A model generated the notes under the pieces. It did not search any database and was not told the origin of the DNA. It worked only from the letters and a program-made list of their open reading frames with translations. A stretch of 64,000 bases of DNA from an uncultured Winogradskyella sp. GTDB lineage: Bacteria > Bacteroidota > Bacteroidia > Flavobacteriales > Flavobacteriaceae. Each line of letters begins with the position of its first letter. The first letter of the stretch is position 1. Shown here piece by piece: positions 9,787-19,026 of this stretch. The DNA lies in the NCBI GenBank assembly GCA_913055905.1, contig CAJXLB010000001.1, positions 248,001-312,000 of the forward strand. Direction: 5' to 3'. Both the position numbers and the translations under genes were made by a program.

Positions 9787-10556
9787 TGAAACAAACACTC
9801 GTTCTTACTTTTTCTCTTTTTGTGCTATTGCTAGGATGCAGTAGTGAAGACAGTAGCAACCCTAACGCAAGTGTTGATTTTACGTTTACGCATACTTGGG
9901 ATGGCGCTATAATAGATCAAAACAACTTAACTTCAATACTGGTAACTAATGCCAACGGCGAAACCTTAAATTTTACGAGGATTCGTTACCTTGTTTCGAG
10001 ATTCGAATTAGTAAATGTAGATACAGGTGCAACCATTACGTTTAACGATTACAAATTTACAGACCTCGCTCAACCGCTCTCTTATAATTTCACTCCTGCG
10101 GCCAACGTTATTCCGCGTGGAAGTTATCGACTTAAGTTTATCTGGGGTTTTAATGAAGAAGACAATGTAGATGGTGCATACCCAGATTTAAATAGTGCCT
10201 CTTGGAACTGGCCTGCTCCTCTCGGTGGAGGTTATCATTTTCTTCAAATGGATGGGCAATACAACATCAACAGTATGCCAAGCAACTACAATTATCATAA
10301 CGGAACAGCGAGGCTTAACGATGATCCTCCGACATTTGAACAAAATTTCAGGGAAATAAGCTTTGATGAGATAATAGCCATTAACGGTAATTCTTCTATT
10401 GAAGTCGTTATGAATTTTGCTGAGTTCTTTAAAAACCCACACCAATGGGACTTAAATGTTTTAGACACACCTTTAATGCCAAATTATATGGCGCAAAAAA
10501 TGATGCAAGAAAATGTGGCTACTGTTTTTAGCCTTGGCGACATCACCCAAAACTAA
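9786..10556 (+). CDS. MbnP-like copper-binding lipoprotein
   Basis: A 256-residue lipoprotein (C18 in LLGC) of the MbnP family. Family features are the N-terminal VDFTFTHTWDG, LNFTRIRYLVSRFEL and the segment SWNWPAPLGGGYHFLQMDG. In characterised MbnP/CorA proteins a tryptophan is oxidised to kynurenine and helps bind copper(I); W140 or W142 here are candidates by position, which is inference. The immediate downstream gene encodes the di-haem enzyme that performs this modification in known systems. Confidence 0.8.
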   Translation: MKQTLVLTFSLFVLLLGCSSEDSSNPNASVDFTFTHTWDGAIIDQNNLTSILVTNANGETLNFTRIRYLVSRFELVNVDTGATITFNDYKFTDLAQPLSYNFTPAANVIPRGSYRLKFIWGFNEEDNVDGAYPDLNSASWNWPAPLGGGYHFLQMDGQYNINSMPSNYNYHNGTARLNDDPPTFEQNFREISFDEIIAINGNSSIEVVMNFAEFFKNPHQWDLNVLDTPLMPNYMAQKMMQENVATVFSLGDITQN

Positions 10557-10559
10557 TAA

Positions 10560-11615
10560 ATGACTCGGATAATTTACATACTAATTGTTGCTGCTTTCTT
10601 ATGGAGTTGTTCTAAAGACGATTCTAGTTATGAGCCTATACCATATCAACTAGAAATTCCTGAAATATTTGAAAATACAATCATTCCTCCAATTATACCA
10701 AGCAATAATCCTTTAACGGAAGAAGGCGTAGCTCTAGGTAAAAAATTGTTTTTTGATCCTATTTTATCCAATGATAACAGCATGTCTTGTGCAAGCTGTC
10801 ATATGCCACAAAAATCTTTTGCAGATAACCTGACAACAAGTGTTGGCATAGAAGGAATAAGTGGTCCTAGGAATTCAATGCCTTTGTTTAACCTGGCTTG
10901 GAATTTCAATGAGCGCTTTAATTGGGATGGTTCTGCTTTAAGTTTAGAAAGCCAAGCTTTGGAGCCTGTTGAGAATCCATTAGAACTTCATAGTAATTGG
11001 GAAGAGTTAGTATCACGTCTTCAAAGCCATCCGGAATATCCTGAGATGTTTAGGCAAGCATTCAATACAAGCGTAATTTCGGCAGAGCTCGCTACTAAAG
11101 CTATTGCTCAGTTTGAACGCACTTTAATATCCGCCAACTCGAAATTTGACCAATATTCGTTGGGGCTCACAGAACTAACCGACCAAGAACTTAATGGACT
11201 TGATATATTCCTGAGAGAAGATAAAGGAGATTGTTTTCATTGCCATGGCAACCCTAATAATCCATTATGGACAGATAATAATTTTCATAACAATGGCTTA
11301 GACCAAACCTTTACGGATTTAGGTCTTGGTGCAGTTACGGGCGACCCTAACGATAATGGTAAGTTTAGAACACCTACTTTGAGAAATCTTCAATACAGCG
11401 CCCCATACATGCACGACGGGAGATTTGCAACCTTAGACAAGGTCATAGATTTTTATAGTGAAGGGCTACAAAACTCACCAACAATAGACCCCTTAATGAA
11501 AAATGTTGACCAAGGCGGCGTCCAATTATCAGATTCTGACAAAGCCGATTTAAAAGCATTCCTACTTACGTTATCTGACCCTTCTTTTATAACAAACCCA
11601 GCCTTTCAAAACTAA
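10560..11615 (+). CDS. MbnH-like di-haem c-type enzyme (CcpA/MauG family)
   Basis: A 351-residue lipoprotein (C17 in FLWSC) with two haem-binding motifs, C77-A-S-C80-H81 and C225-F-H-C228-H229, spaced as in cytochrome c peroxidase/MauG proteins. MbnH, a branch of this family, uses a high-valent di-haem state to oxidise a tryptophan in MbnP. The pairing with an MbnP gene 3 bases upstream favours MbnH over a plain peroxidase. Periplasmic, and dependent on cytochrome c maturation. Confidence 0.82.
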   Translation: MTRIIYILIVAAFLWSCSKDDSSYEPIPYQLEIPEIFENTIIPPIIPSNNPLTEEGVALGKKLFFDPILSNDNSMSCASCHMPQKSFADNLTTSVGIEGISGPRNSMPLFNLAWNFNERFNWDGSALSLESQALEPVENPLELHSNWEELVSRLQSHPEYPEMFRQAFNTSVISAELATKAIAQFERTLISANSKFDQYSLGLTELTDQELNGLDIFLREDKGDCFHCHGNPNNPLWTDNNFHNNGLDQTFTDLGLGAVTGDPNDNGKFRTPTLRNLQYSAPYMHDGRFATLDKVIDFYSEGLQNSPTIDPLMKNVDQGGVQLSDSDKADLKAFLLTLSDPSFITNPAFQN

Positions 11616-11705
11616 ATCGAAACTGTATTTCATCGAAAATATTGGGTTTTAAGCTGGTTCCGAACTGAATTTTACTACATTAGAATTCCCCAATACACCC
11701 TTAAG

Positions 11706-11945
11706 ATGAAACCTACTGAAAAAAGCACTCTTTTCTGTGGCATATTTGGCCACAACTATGTGATGACAGGTCCTAGGCATAAACCTACTACAGATTTGGC
11801 TTGCAAGCACTGTGGCCATCCACTTAAAATAGACGCCAATGGTAATTTCTCAGAAGAGGATTTTACCAATAAAGAAGTTCTTAAAGTCATGCGGCAATTA
11901 TTTCATGCGAAATTAAAGCTAGCTAAATCTGGAATTAAGCTGTAA
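11706..11945 (+). CDS. Small zinc-ribbon-like protein, copy C
   Basis: A 79-residue, more divergent paralogue of the proteins at 5296 and 5622: LFCGIFGHNY, then CKHCGHPL and DANGN. The Cys/His spacing is kept although the intervening residues differ. No recognised domain name can be given with confidence. It stands alone between the MbnP/MbnH operon and the SUF locus. Confidence 0.65.
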   Translation: MKPTEKSTLFCGIFGHNYVMTGPRHKPTTDLACKHCGHPLKIDANGNFSEEDFTNKEVLKVMRQLFHAKLKLAKSGIKL

Positions 11946-11995
11946 GGGTTTCGTTTTCAATTATTTTAATCATAATATTTAACTATATTAACATA

Positions 11996-12057
11996 TGCTA
12001 ATAAAATGTTAGCAATTATGCTATTCGCTAGGTTTAATTGTATATTTGTAGACAATT
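11996..12057. promoter_or_regulatory. SUF locus promoter with two inverted repeats
   Basis: TATATTTG at 12041-12048 is a full -7 consensus match 33 bases before sufA. It sits between the arms of AATTGT/ACAATT (12036-12041 and 12052-12057). A second inverted repeat TGCTAA/TTAGCA (11996-12001 and 12009-12014) lies about 30 bases upstream. Either could be an operator, but the sequence is AT-rich and short palindromes arise by chance. Confidence 0.4.
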
Positions 12058-12080
12058 TAGAATTAATCTAGTTAAGCGTT

Positions 12081-12410
12081 ATGATTAAGGTTTCTGAACA
12101 GGCTAAGCAAAAGGTTATACAGCTTATGGCCGAAGACGGGTTTAATCCTACCACAGATTTTATTAGAGTTGGCGTAAAAAGTGGTGGATGCTCAGGTCTA
12201 TCTTACGATTTAAAATTTGATAAATTAAAGGAAAACGACGATAAGGTTTTTGAAGACAATGGCATCAAAATCATTGTGGACAAGAAAAGTTTCCTTTATC
12301 TCATAGGAACAACCCTAGAATATTCTGGAGGGCTCAACGGGTCTGGCTTTGTGTTTAACAATCCAAATGCCAACAGAACTTGCGGTTGTGGCGAATCATT
12401 TTCTCTCTAA
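12081..12410 (+). CDS. sufA: HesB/IscA-family iron-sulphur assembly protein
   Basis: A 109-residue A-type carrier that takes Fe-S clusters from the SufBCD scaffold to target apoproteins. The three ligand cysteines are present: C37 in GGCSG and C101, C103 in the C-terminal CGCGESF. First gene of the SUF locus; sufB follows closely. Called sufA by context; iscA-like by domain. Confidence 0.92.
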   Translation: MIKVSEQAKQKVIQLMAEDGFNPTTDFIRVGVKSGGCSGLSYDLKFDKLKENDDKVFEDNGIKIIVDKKSFLYLIGTTLEYSGGLNGSGFVFNNPNANRTCGCGESFSL

Positions 12411-12424
12411 ACATGCAAAAAACT

Positions 12425-13873
12425 ATGTCAAAATATACTGAAGACGATTTAAGGGAAGAATTAAAAACCAAAGAATACGAATATGGTTTTTACACAGATA
12501 TAAAATCTGAAACGTTCCCCAAAGGTCTTAATGAAGATATCGTTAGGGCCATTTCCAAAAAGAAGAATGAACCCGAATGGATGACCGAATGGCGATTAGA
12601 GGCATTTAGGGCATGGCAAGAAATGACGGAACCAGAGTGGGCAAACGTTACCTACAAAAAACCGGATTTTCAAGAAATTTCTTATTACTCTGCACCCAAC
12701 AGCAAGCCAAAGTACGACAGCCTAGATGAAGTTGACCCAGAACTCCTGGCCACCTTCGAAAAATTAGGGATATCTCTAGAAGAACAGAAGAAATTAGCTG
12801 GCGTTGCCATGGATGTGGTTGTAGATTCTGTATCTGTAGCTACCACATTTAAAGAAACGCTAGCAGAAAAGGGTATCATCTTTATGAGTATCTCTGAGGC
12901 TATCCAAAAACACCCTGATCTGGTAAAAAAATATATAGGAACAGTAGTCCCTAAAAAAGATAATTTCTATGCTGCATTGAACTCTGCCGTGTTTAGTGAC
13001 GGATCATTCTGTTATATCCCAAAAGGCGTTAAATGTCCAATGGAATTATCAACTTATTTTAGAATTAACCAAGCAGGCACAGGACAGTTTGAGCGCACAC
13101 TAGTTGTGGCAGATAAAGGTAGTTATGTAAGTTATCTCGAAGGCTGTACAGCGCCAAGTCGCGATGAAAACCAATTACACGCTGCTGTGGTAGAGTTAAT
13201 TGCCTTGGAAGATGCCGAAATAAAATATTCTACAGTACAGAACTGGTTCCCAGGAAATGCCGAAGGTAAAGGTGGTGTTTATAACTTTGTTACCAAACGT
13301 GGTCTCTGTGAAAAGAACGCTAAAATATCATGGACGCAAGTTGAAACAGGTAGTGCCATCACATGGAAGTACCCATCATGTGTCCTCAAAGGAGATAACT
13401 CTGTTGGAGAGTTTTACTCTATAGCGGTTACCAATAATTTTCAGCAAGCAGATACAGGAACTAAAATGATTCATCTTGGTAAGAATACCAAGTCTACGAT
13501 CATCTCCAAAGGTATATCCGCAGGTAAATCTCAAAATTCATACCGAGGTTTGGTGCAAATTAGCCCAAGAGCAGAAAACGCACGGAATTTCTCCCAGTGC
13601 GACAGTTTGCTTATGGGTAACGAATGTGGCGCCCACACTTTTCCATATATAGAAGCTAAGAACAAATCCGCTCAGATTGAGCATGAAGCAACAACCAGTA
13701 AAATTGGAGAAGACCAAATTTTTTACTGTAACCAGCGAGGTATTGATACAGAAAAAGCCATAGCGCTCATCGTTAATGGATTTAGTAAAGATGTACTCAA
13801 CAAGCTTCCTATGGAATTTGCTGTAGAAGCTCAGAAATTATTGGAAATTAGTTTAGAAGGTTCCGTAGGTTAA
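12425..13873 (+). CDS. sufB: Fe-S cluster assembly scaffold SufB
   Basis: Component of the SufBCD complex on which Fe-S clusters are built. It has the SufB hallmarks [29 protein letters not shown] and [17 protein letters not shown] with the conserved cysteine region. Start chosen at MSKYTEDDL (12425), giving 482 residues, the usual length; an ATG at 12413 is possible, and a still earlier in-frame start at 12380 would overlap sufA by 31 bases and matches no family start. Confidence 0.95.
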   Translation: MSKYTEDDLREELKTKEYEYGFYTDIKSETFPKGLNEDIVRAISKKKNEPEWMTEWRLEAFRAWQEMTEPEWANVTYKKPDFQEISYYSAPNSKPKYDSLDEVDPELLATFEKLGISLEEQKKLAGVAMDVVVDSVSVATTFKETLAEKGIIFMSISEAIQKHPDLVKKYIGTVVPKKDNFYAALNSAVFSDGSFCYIPKGVKCPMELSTYFRINQAGTGQFERTLVVADKGSYVSYLEGCTAPSRDENQLHAAVVELIALEDAEIKYSTVQNWFPGNAEGKGGVYNFVTKRGLCEKNAKISWTQVETGSAITWKYPSCVLKGDNSVGEFYSIAVTNNFQQADTGTKMIHLGKNTKSTIISKGISAGKSQNSYRGLVQISPRAENARNFSQCDSLLMGNECGAHTFPYIEAKNKSAQIEHEATTSKIGEDQIFYCNQRGIDTEKAIALIVNGFSKDVLNKLPMEFAVEAQKLLEISLEGSVG

Positions 13874-13883
13874 TCCTCTGGTG

Positions 13884-14291
13884 ATGAAAAATATCGGTAA
13901 AGTACTTTTGGTTTGTCTTTTGGTAATGACTTGTAAAAACGAGTCTAAAGGCACCACTGAATTCGAGAAAGACATCAACAAATCCTACAGCCAAGATGAT
14001 GGTTTAATTACCGTAAAAGGTGATTTTGTTTATTATGCAGATGCAGCCGTTTTACAAACCAAAACAAATATTTACGGTGTGGTCATAGACGAGAACATGC
14101 ATAAGCTAGACGAACAAGTAAAACCCTTCAAAGAAGAAGCTACAGATATGGTCCCTGTAACCGTTAGGGTTAGAAAGTTTGAAAAAGACCCTAATGAAGA
14201 AGGATGGCAATATCGGGTTGAAATAAAAGAAATATTAAAGGTGGAAGCACCTGATAAAAATAAAGAAGACGTTATTAAAATAGGAAATTAG
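13884..14291 (+). CDS. Lipoprotein with NlpE-like OB domain, inside suf operon
   Basis: A 135-residue lipoprotein (lipobox LVMTC, C17) followed by a beta-rich domain: GDFVYYADAAVL, IYGVVIDENM and VPVTVRVRKFE. The pattern resembles the C-terminal OB domain of NlpE, an envelope copper/surface stress sensor, though it lacks the cysteine after the ADA motif. It lies 10 bases after sufB and 4 before sufC, so it is co-expressed. A GTG at 13881 is a possible alternative start. The role in Fe-S assembly is unknown; similarity to NlpE is by eye. Confidence 0.6.
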   Translation: MKNIGKVLLVCLLVMTCKNESKGTTEFEKDINKSYSQDDGLITVKGDFVYYADAAVLQTKTNIYGVVIDENMHKLDEQVKPFKEEATDMVPVTVRVRKFEKDPNEEGWQYRVEIKEILKVEAPDKNKEDVIKIGN

Positions 14292-14295
14292 TATT

Positions 14296-15048
14296 ATGTT
14301 AAAAATAAATAATTTACACGCAAGCGTAGAAGACAAGGCCATCTTAAGAGGCATTAACCTACATGTTAAACCTGGTGAAGTTCATGCTATTATGGGTCCT
14401 AATGGCTCTGGAAAAAGCACACTAGCGTCTGTAATCGCAGGTAAGGAGGATTACGATGTAGATGAAGGCGAAATTATCTTCGAAGGCGAGGAAATTGATG
14501 ACTTGGGACCAGAAGAACGTGCACACAAGGGAATTTTCCTATCCTTTCAATATCCTGTGGAAATACCTGGAGTCAGCGTAACCAATTTCATAAAAACAGC
14601 CATAAACGAAACAAGAAAAGCAAAAGGCTTGGACGATATGCCTGCCAATGAAATGCTAAAACTTATACGCGAAAAATCAGAGCTGTTGGATATTAATCGC
14701 AAATTCTTATCAAGATCCTTGAACGAAGGCTTTTCTGGAGGTGAGAAAAAGCGTAATGAAATTTTCCAAATGGCCATGCTAGAGCCTAAACTAGCCATTT
14801 TAGACGAAACGGACTCAGGCCTTGATATTGATGCCTTGCGCATTGTTGCAAATGGCGTTAATAAACTAAAGTCAAAAGACAATGCAGTTATTGTAATAAC
14901 GCACTACCAACGTTTACTAGATTACATCGTACCGGATTATGTGCATGTTTTGCACAACGGACGAATCGTTAAATCTGGGTCTAAAGAATTGGCCCATGAG
15001 CTAGAAGCTAAAGGGTACGATTGGATAAAGGAAGAAGTGGAAGCTTAA
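14296..15048 (+). CDS. sufC: Fe-S assembly ATPase SufC
   Basis: ABC-type ATPase that powers SufBCD. Walker A GPNGSGKST, Q-loop FLSFQYPVEIPG, signature LNEGFSGGEKKR and Walker B LAILDETDSGLD are intact, and the 250-residue length is normal. It is cytoplasmic despite its ABC architecture. It lies within the suf operon. Confidence 0.97.
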   Translation: MLKINNLHASVEDKAILRGINLHVKPGEVHAIMGPNGSGKSTLASVIAGKEDYDVDEGEIIFEGEEIDDLGPEERAHKGIFLSFQYPVEIPGVSVTNFIKTAINETRKAKGLDDMPANEMLKLIREKSELLDINRKFLSRSLNEGFSGGEKKRNEIFQMAMLEPKLAILDETDSGLDIDALRIVANGVNKLKSKDNAVIVITHYQRLLDYIVPDYVHVLHNGRIVKSGSKELAHELEAKGYDWIKEEVEA

Positions 15049-15126
15049 ATCTCAAAGTTCAGTATGCAATCCCAGTAAAACAATAACTGGTATTTGCTTT
15101 AAATGCTAATCTGAAAACTTAGAACA

Positions 15127-16440
15127 ATGGAATTAAAAGATAAATTAGTATCCTCCTTCATGGCCTTCGAAGACATGGTAGATATAGATTCTCCTGTCCA
15201 TAATATTAGAACTGAAGCTATAAAGACTTTTGAAACAGAGGGTTTCCCAACTAAACGTCAAGAAGCTTGGAAATACACTTCCCTTAATTCAATTTTAAAG
15301 CACAATTACAGTGTGTTTCCAAAGCATGAAAATGCGCTGGAATATGGAGATGTGAAAAAATATTTTATTCACGATATCGATTCGTATAAAATTATTTTCG
15401 TGGATGGTAAGTACTCTTCGCACCTATCACAAACCACGCACGAGGGCATTGATGTATGCCTCATGTCTGCTGCACTAACAAAACCGAAGTACAGGTTAGT
15501 TATTGAAAATTACTTTAATAAAATTGCAGCTAAGGATGGACTATCGTCTTTAAATACAGCATTCTCTGCCGAAGGAGCCTACATCCATATTCCTAAAAAT
15601 AAAGTTGTAGAAAAGCCTATACAGATATTACATTTCTCTACAGGTAACGAGTCGGCCTTAATGTTACAACCTCGTAACCTTGTGGTAGTTGACGAAAACT
15701 CTCATGTGCAGATTATTGAGCGACACCAAAGTCTTACGGACAATCCTGTTCTTACAAATTGCGTTACGGAAATATTTGCCAATAAACGGGCCATTGTAGA
15801 TTACTATAAAATTCAAAACGACAGGCAAACGGCTTCTTTGATTGACAATACTTTCATCAATCAGAAGCAAGAAAGCATTGCAAAGGTTCACACCTTTTCA
15901 TTTGGTGGAAAATTAACAAGAAACAACCTGAATTTTTACCAGAACGGGGAGCGTATAGATTCTACCATGAAAGGCATTACAATCATTGGAGACAAGCAGC
16001 ATGTAGACCACAATACGTTAGTACACCATATTGAACCGAATTGCGAAAGCCATCAAGATTATAAAGGTATTTTTGATGATAAGGCAACAGGCGTTTTCAA
16101 CGGTAAGGTTATTGTTGAGAAGGAAGCCCAGAAAACCAATGCTTTTCAAGCCAACAATAACGTTCTCATTAGTGATAAAGCAAGTATTAACACCAAACCT
16201 CAACTTGAAATTTTTGCAGATGATGTAAAGTGTTCTCATGGTTGTACTATTGGTCAGTTGGATGAAAGTGCCATGTTCTATCTAAGGTCTCGTGGTATTC
16301 CTGAAAAAGAGGCAAAAGGTCTATTAATGTTTGCATTCAGCAATAACGTGTTAGATTCAGTAGCCATTCCGGAAATAAAGAATAGAATTACAAAAATCAT
16401 CGCACAAAAATTAGGTGTGAGCATAGGGTTTGATCTATAA
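15127..16440 (+). CDS. sufD: Fe-S assembly protein SufD
   Basis: SufB paralogue forming a heterodimer with SufB on SufC. Recognisable segments are RQEAWKYTSL in the N-terminal domain and, in the beta-helix core, GDKQHVDHNT, GIFDDKATGVFNGK and KCSHGCTIGQLD with the conserved histidine and cysteine. It is 437 residues, typical of the family, and its TAA is immediately followed by the sufS ATG. Confidence 0.95.
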   Translation: MELKDKLVSSFMAFEDMVDIDSPVHNIRTEAIKTFETEGFPTKRQEAWKYTSLNSILKHNYSVFPKHENALEYGDVKKYFIHDIDSYKIIFVDGKYSSHLSQTTHEGIDVCLMSAALTKPKYRLVIENYFNKIAAKDGLSSLNTAFSAEGAYIHIPKNKVVEKPIQILHFSTGNESALMLQPRNLVVVDENSHVQIIERHQSLTDNPVLTNCVTEIFANKRAIVDYYKIQNDRQTASLIDNTFINQKQESIAKVHTFSFGGKLTRNNLNFYQNGERIDSTMKGITIIGDKQHVDHNTLVHHIEPNCESHQDYKGIFDDKATGVFNGKVIVEKEAQKTNAFQANNNVLISDKASINTKPQLEIFADDVKCSHGCTIGQLDESAMFYLRSRGIPEKEAKGLLMFAFSNNVLDSVAIPEIKNRITKIIAQKLGVSIGFDL

Positions 16441-17679
16441 ATGAAAATTAAAGAACAACATATTGGATTTAATGTAGAGGCAATAAGAAAAGATTTTCCA
16501 ATACTTAAAAGAAAGATCAACGGTAAACCTTTAATTTATTTCGACAATGCAGCTACCTCTCAAACACCACAACAGGTCATTGATGTCATTGTAGATTACT
16601 ACAGTAATTATAACGCCAATATACATCGTGGCGTGCACAGTCTTAGCCAAGAAGCCACAGATGCTTATGAACTGGCCAGGCATAAAATTCAAAAGCACTT
16701 CAATGCGGCATATTCGCATGAGATTATATTTACAGCAGGCACCACTCATGGAATCAATCTTGTTGCCAATGGCTTTGCTTCCTTAATAAAGGAGAATGAT
16801 GAGGTTATTGTTTCGGCCTTAGAGCACCACAGCAATATTGTTCCTTGGCAAATGCTTTGCGAACGTACTGGAGCCAAACTCCATGTTATCCCAATGAATC
16901 AAGAGGGTGACTTGGAACTATCTAAATATGAGGCTTTATTAAATTCAAAAACCAAACTTGTTTTTGTTAACCACGTGTCTAATGCTCTAGGCACGATCAA
17001 CCCAATAAAAAGTATCATAGAAAAAGCGCACGATGTTGGAGCTGCCGTATTGGTAGATGGTGCACAGTCTTGCCCTCATATAAAACCAGACGTAAAAGAC
17101 CTTGATGTAGATTTCTATGTATGCTCGGCCCATAAAATTTGCGGTCCTACGGGAGTTGGAATGTTATATGGGAAAGAAAAGTGGTTAAAAACCTTACCTC
17201 CCTATCAAGGTGGTGGTGAAATGATTTCTGAAGTAACGTTTGAAAAAACCACCTATGCCGATTTACCACATAAATTCGAAGCTGGTACGCCCAATGTGTG
17301 CGGAGGTATCGCCTTTGGAGCAGCATTGGACTATATGAATGCCATAGGCTTTGATGCCATTGCATCCTATGAAAATGAGCTTTTAAACTACGCTACCGAT
17401 AAATTGTTAGAGATTGAAGGCTTAAAAATTTACGGGACCTCTAAGCAAAAAACATCTGTGATATCCTTTAATGTGGGCAATATTCATCCTTATGACATTG
17501 GAACCTTATTGGATAAAATGGGTATTGCTGTAAGAACAGGTCACCATTGCGCACAGCCAATAATGGATTATTACCAGATACCCGGAACAATTAGAGCTTC
17601 CTTTATGTTTTACAATACTAAAGACGAAATAGACGTATTTATTTCTTCTCTTAAAAAAGCTATTGTAATGCTTTCATAA
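16441..17679 (+). CDS. sufS: Cysteine desulphurase SufS
   Basis: PLP enzyme that releases persulphide sulphur from cysteine for cluster assembly. PLP lysine K232 is in SAHKICGPTG; the active-site C370 is in RTGHHCAQP, the short-loop type II arrangement that requires SufE. The N-terminus FPILKRKINGKPLIYFDNAA is classical. It starts directly after sufD with no gap. The sufE partner lies about 1.9 kb downstream. Confidence 0.96.
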   Translation: MKIKEQHIGFNVEAIRKDFPILKRKINGKPLIYFDNAATSQTPQQVIDVIVDYYSNYNANIHRGVHSLSQEATDAYELARHKIQKHFNAAYSHEIIFTAGTTHGINLVANGFASLIKENDEVIVSALEHHSNIVPWQMLCERTGAKLHVIPMNQEGDLELSKYEALLNSKTKLVFVNHVSNALGTINPIKSIIEKAHDVGAAVLVDGAQSCPHIKPDVKDLDVDFYVCSAHKICGPTGVGMLYGKEKWLKTLPPYQGGGEMISEVTFEKTTYADLPHKFEAGTPNVCGGIAFGAALDYMNAIGFDAIASYENELLNYATDKLLEIEGLKIYGTSKQKTSVISFNVGNIHPYDIGTLLDKMGIAVRTGHHCAQPIMDYYQIPGTIRASFMFYNTKDEIDVFISSLKKAIVMLS

Positions 17680-17840
17680 AATAGCAAGCAGATTGTAATA
17701 TATCTCAACCCAAGCTACATAATAACCTTAGACAATCGACTGCACTTCGTCGAAAATCCATATAATTTCTTAATGTTTTGTTAAGGCTTTGATAAATTTT
17801 TATATATTCGGGTTTGAATTTAAAAACTAATCAAATATTT

Positions 17841-18911
17841 ATGAAAAAATTTATTATTCCCCTAGCTCTTATAATGCTCGTTACAATAAGTTGTAGTGAC
17901 GACAGCAATACTATTACACAGCAAGACCTACAACAAGTAGACATGAGTGATTTTTACCTGTATACAGACCCAATAGAGTCTTCAGAAATTGACAGAACAT
18001 TAAGCGCTAAAAATTGTAGCTCTATGTCCGTATTAAATCGCCAACTAAACGAAAACCCAGAACTATTTCAAAACATGTTTGAAGTAGAAAGAAAGTCTCG
18101 TGCGTTTATTAATAGTTTAAGACCAGGGAATGGTAATGGCAATGGCAATGGTGGAGGAAATAATGGTGGCGGAGGAGACGATGGCGGTGGTGGCACACCT
18201 GTTGATGATGGATTGGGCACCATTAACATACCTGTATATATTTATGTTATTTACTCTAATAATGCTCAAAACATCTCAGATGCACAAATAAATTCGCAAA
18301 TGAACGTGTTAAACGCAGATTTCAATGATACAGATTTTAGCGATGTTAATCCTATTTATGCAGATAGAGGTGCTAATGTTAATATTAATTTTAACCTAGC
18401 TACTGTCGATCGACAATTTAACAGTACTGCTCAATGGGGCACAAACAACGCCGTTAAAGCAGAGTACCCTGCTCAACCAGGGCATCTTACTATTTGGGTT
18501 GCTAACATCGGTGGCGGTATCTTAGGTTATGCTCAATTTCCAGGAGGTAACGCAGCTACAGATGGTATCGTTGTATCTCCTCAGTACTTTGGAACAACTG
18601 GTACTGCCCAGGCTCCTTTTGATGGAGGACGAACTACAACTCATGAGGTTGGCCATTGGTTGAATTTAAGACACATCTGGGGAGATGGAAGATGTAGACA
18701 AGATGATTTTGTGGCTGATACTCCATCCTCAGATAGGCCGAATTACGGGTGTCCAGGAGAAGTTGTTAATTGTAGGTCTATAGATTTAGTTGAAAACTAC
18801 ATGGATTATACCAACGACGATTGTATGGGAATATTTACCGAAGGACAAAAAGTTAGAATGCGTTCAATTTTTGCTCCCGGTGGACCACGAGATGAGTTTA
18901 TAACCAACTAA
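17841..18911 (+). CDS. Secreted M43-family zinc metalloprotease, lipoprotein
   Basis: Pappalysin/cytophagalysin-type protease. Lipobox VTISC, then an asparagine/glycine-rich linker (GNGNGNGNGGG and more) around residues 95-125, then the catalytic domain with the zinc motif HEVGHWLNLRH and a Met-turn in VENYMDY. It starts at 17841, after TATATTCG at 17803 (7 of 8 to the -7 consensus). An in-frame TTG at 17814 would destroy the signal peptide. It sits between sufS and sufE but has its own likely promoter and a terminator, so it may be unrelated to Fe-S assembly. Confidence 0.82.
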   Translation: MKKFIIPLALIMLVTISCSDDSNTITQQDLQQVDMSDFYLYTDPIESSEIDRTLSAKNCSSMSVLNRQLNENPELFQNMFEVERKSRAFINSLRPGNGNGNGNGGGNNGGGGDDGGGGTPVDDGLGTINIPVYIYVIYSNNAQNISDAQINSQMNVLNADFNDTDFSDVNPIYADRGANVNINFNLATVDRQFNSTAQWGTNNAVKAEYPAQPGHLTIWVANIGGGILGYAQFPGGNAATDGIVVSPQYFGTTGTAQAPFDGGRTTTHEVGHWLNLRHIWGDGRCRQDDFVADTPSSDRPNYGCPGEVVNCRSIDLVENYMDYTNDDCMGIFTEGQKVRMRSIFAPGGPRDEFITN

Positions 18912-18925
18912 ATGGGTATCAAATA

Positions 18926-18951
18926 AAAAGACGCTGTTAAAAGCGTCTTTT
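18926..18951 (+). terminator. Intrinsic terminator after metalloprotease
   Basis: Nine-bp stem AAAAGACGC/GCGTCTTTT around an 8-base loop, with a T-run continuing the 3' arm, starting 15 bases after the protease stop. Confidence 0.8.
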
Positions 18952-18979
18952 TTATTTATACTTTCTTTCGCTTAATGTA

Positions 18980-18987
18980 TAACTTTG
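18980..18987 (+). promoter_or_regulatory. -7 promoter element upstream of lipoprotein gene
   Basis: TAACTTTG is a full -7 consensus match, 40 bases before the ATG at 19027. Confidence 0.5.
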
Positions 18988-19026
18988 GCACTAAAACTGT
19001 TTATATAGTTTTAAAATACATTCTAG

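Noticed and set aside
12380-12425. Upstream start of sufB within sufA
   Set aside because: It would add 15 residues not found in SufB proteins and overlap sufA; 12425 fits family N-termini.
18120-18210. Repetitive GGTAATGGCAATGG-type DNA
   Set aside because: It encodes the Gly/Asn-rich linker of the metalloprotease; not a CRISPR or intergenic repeat.
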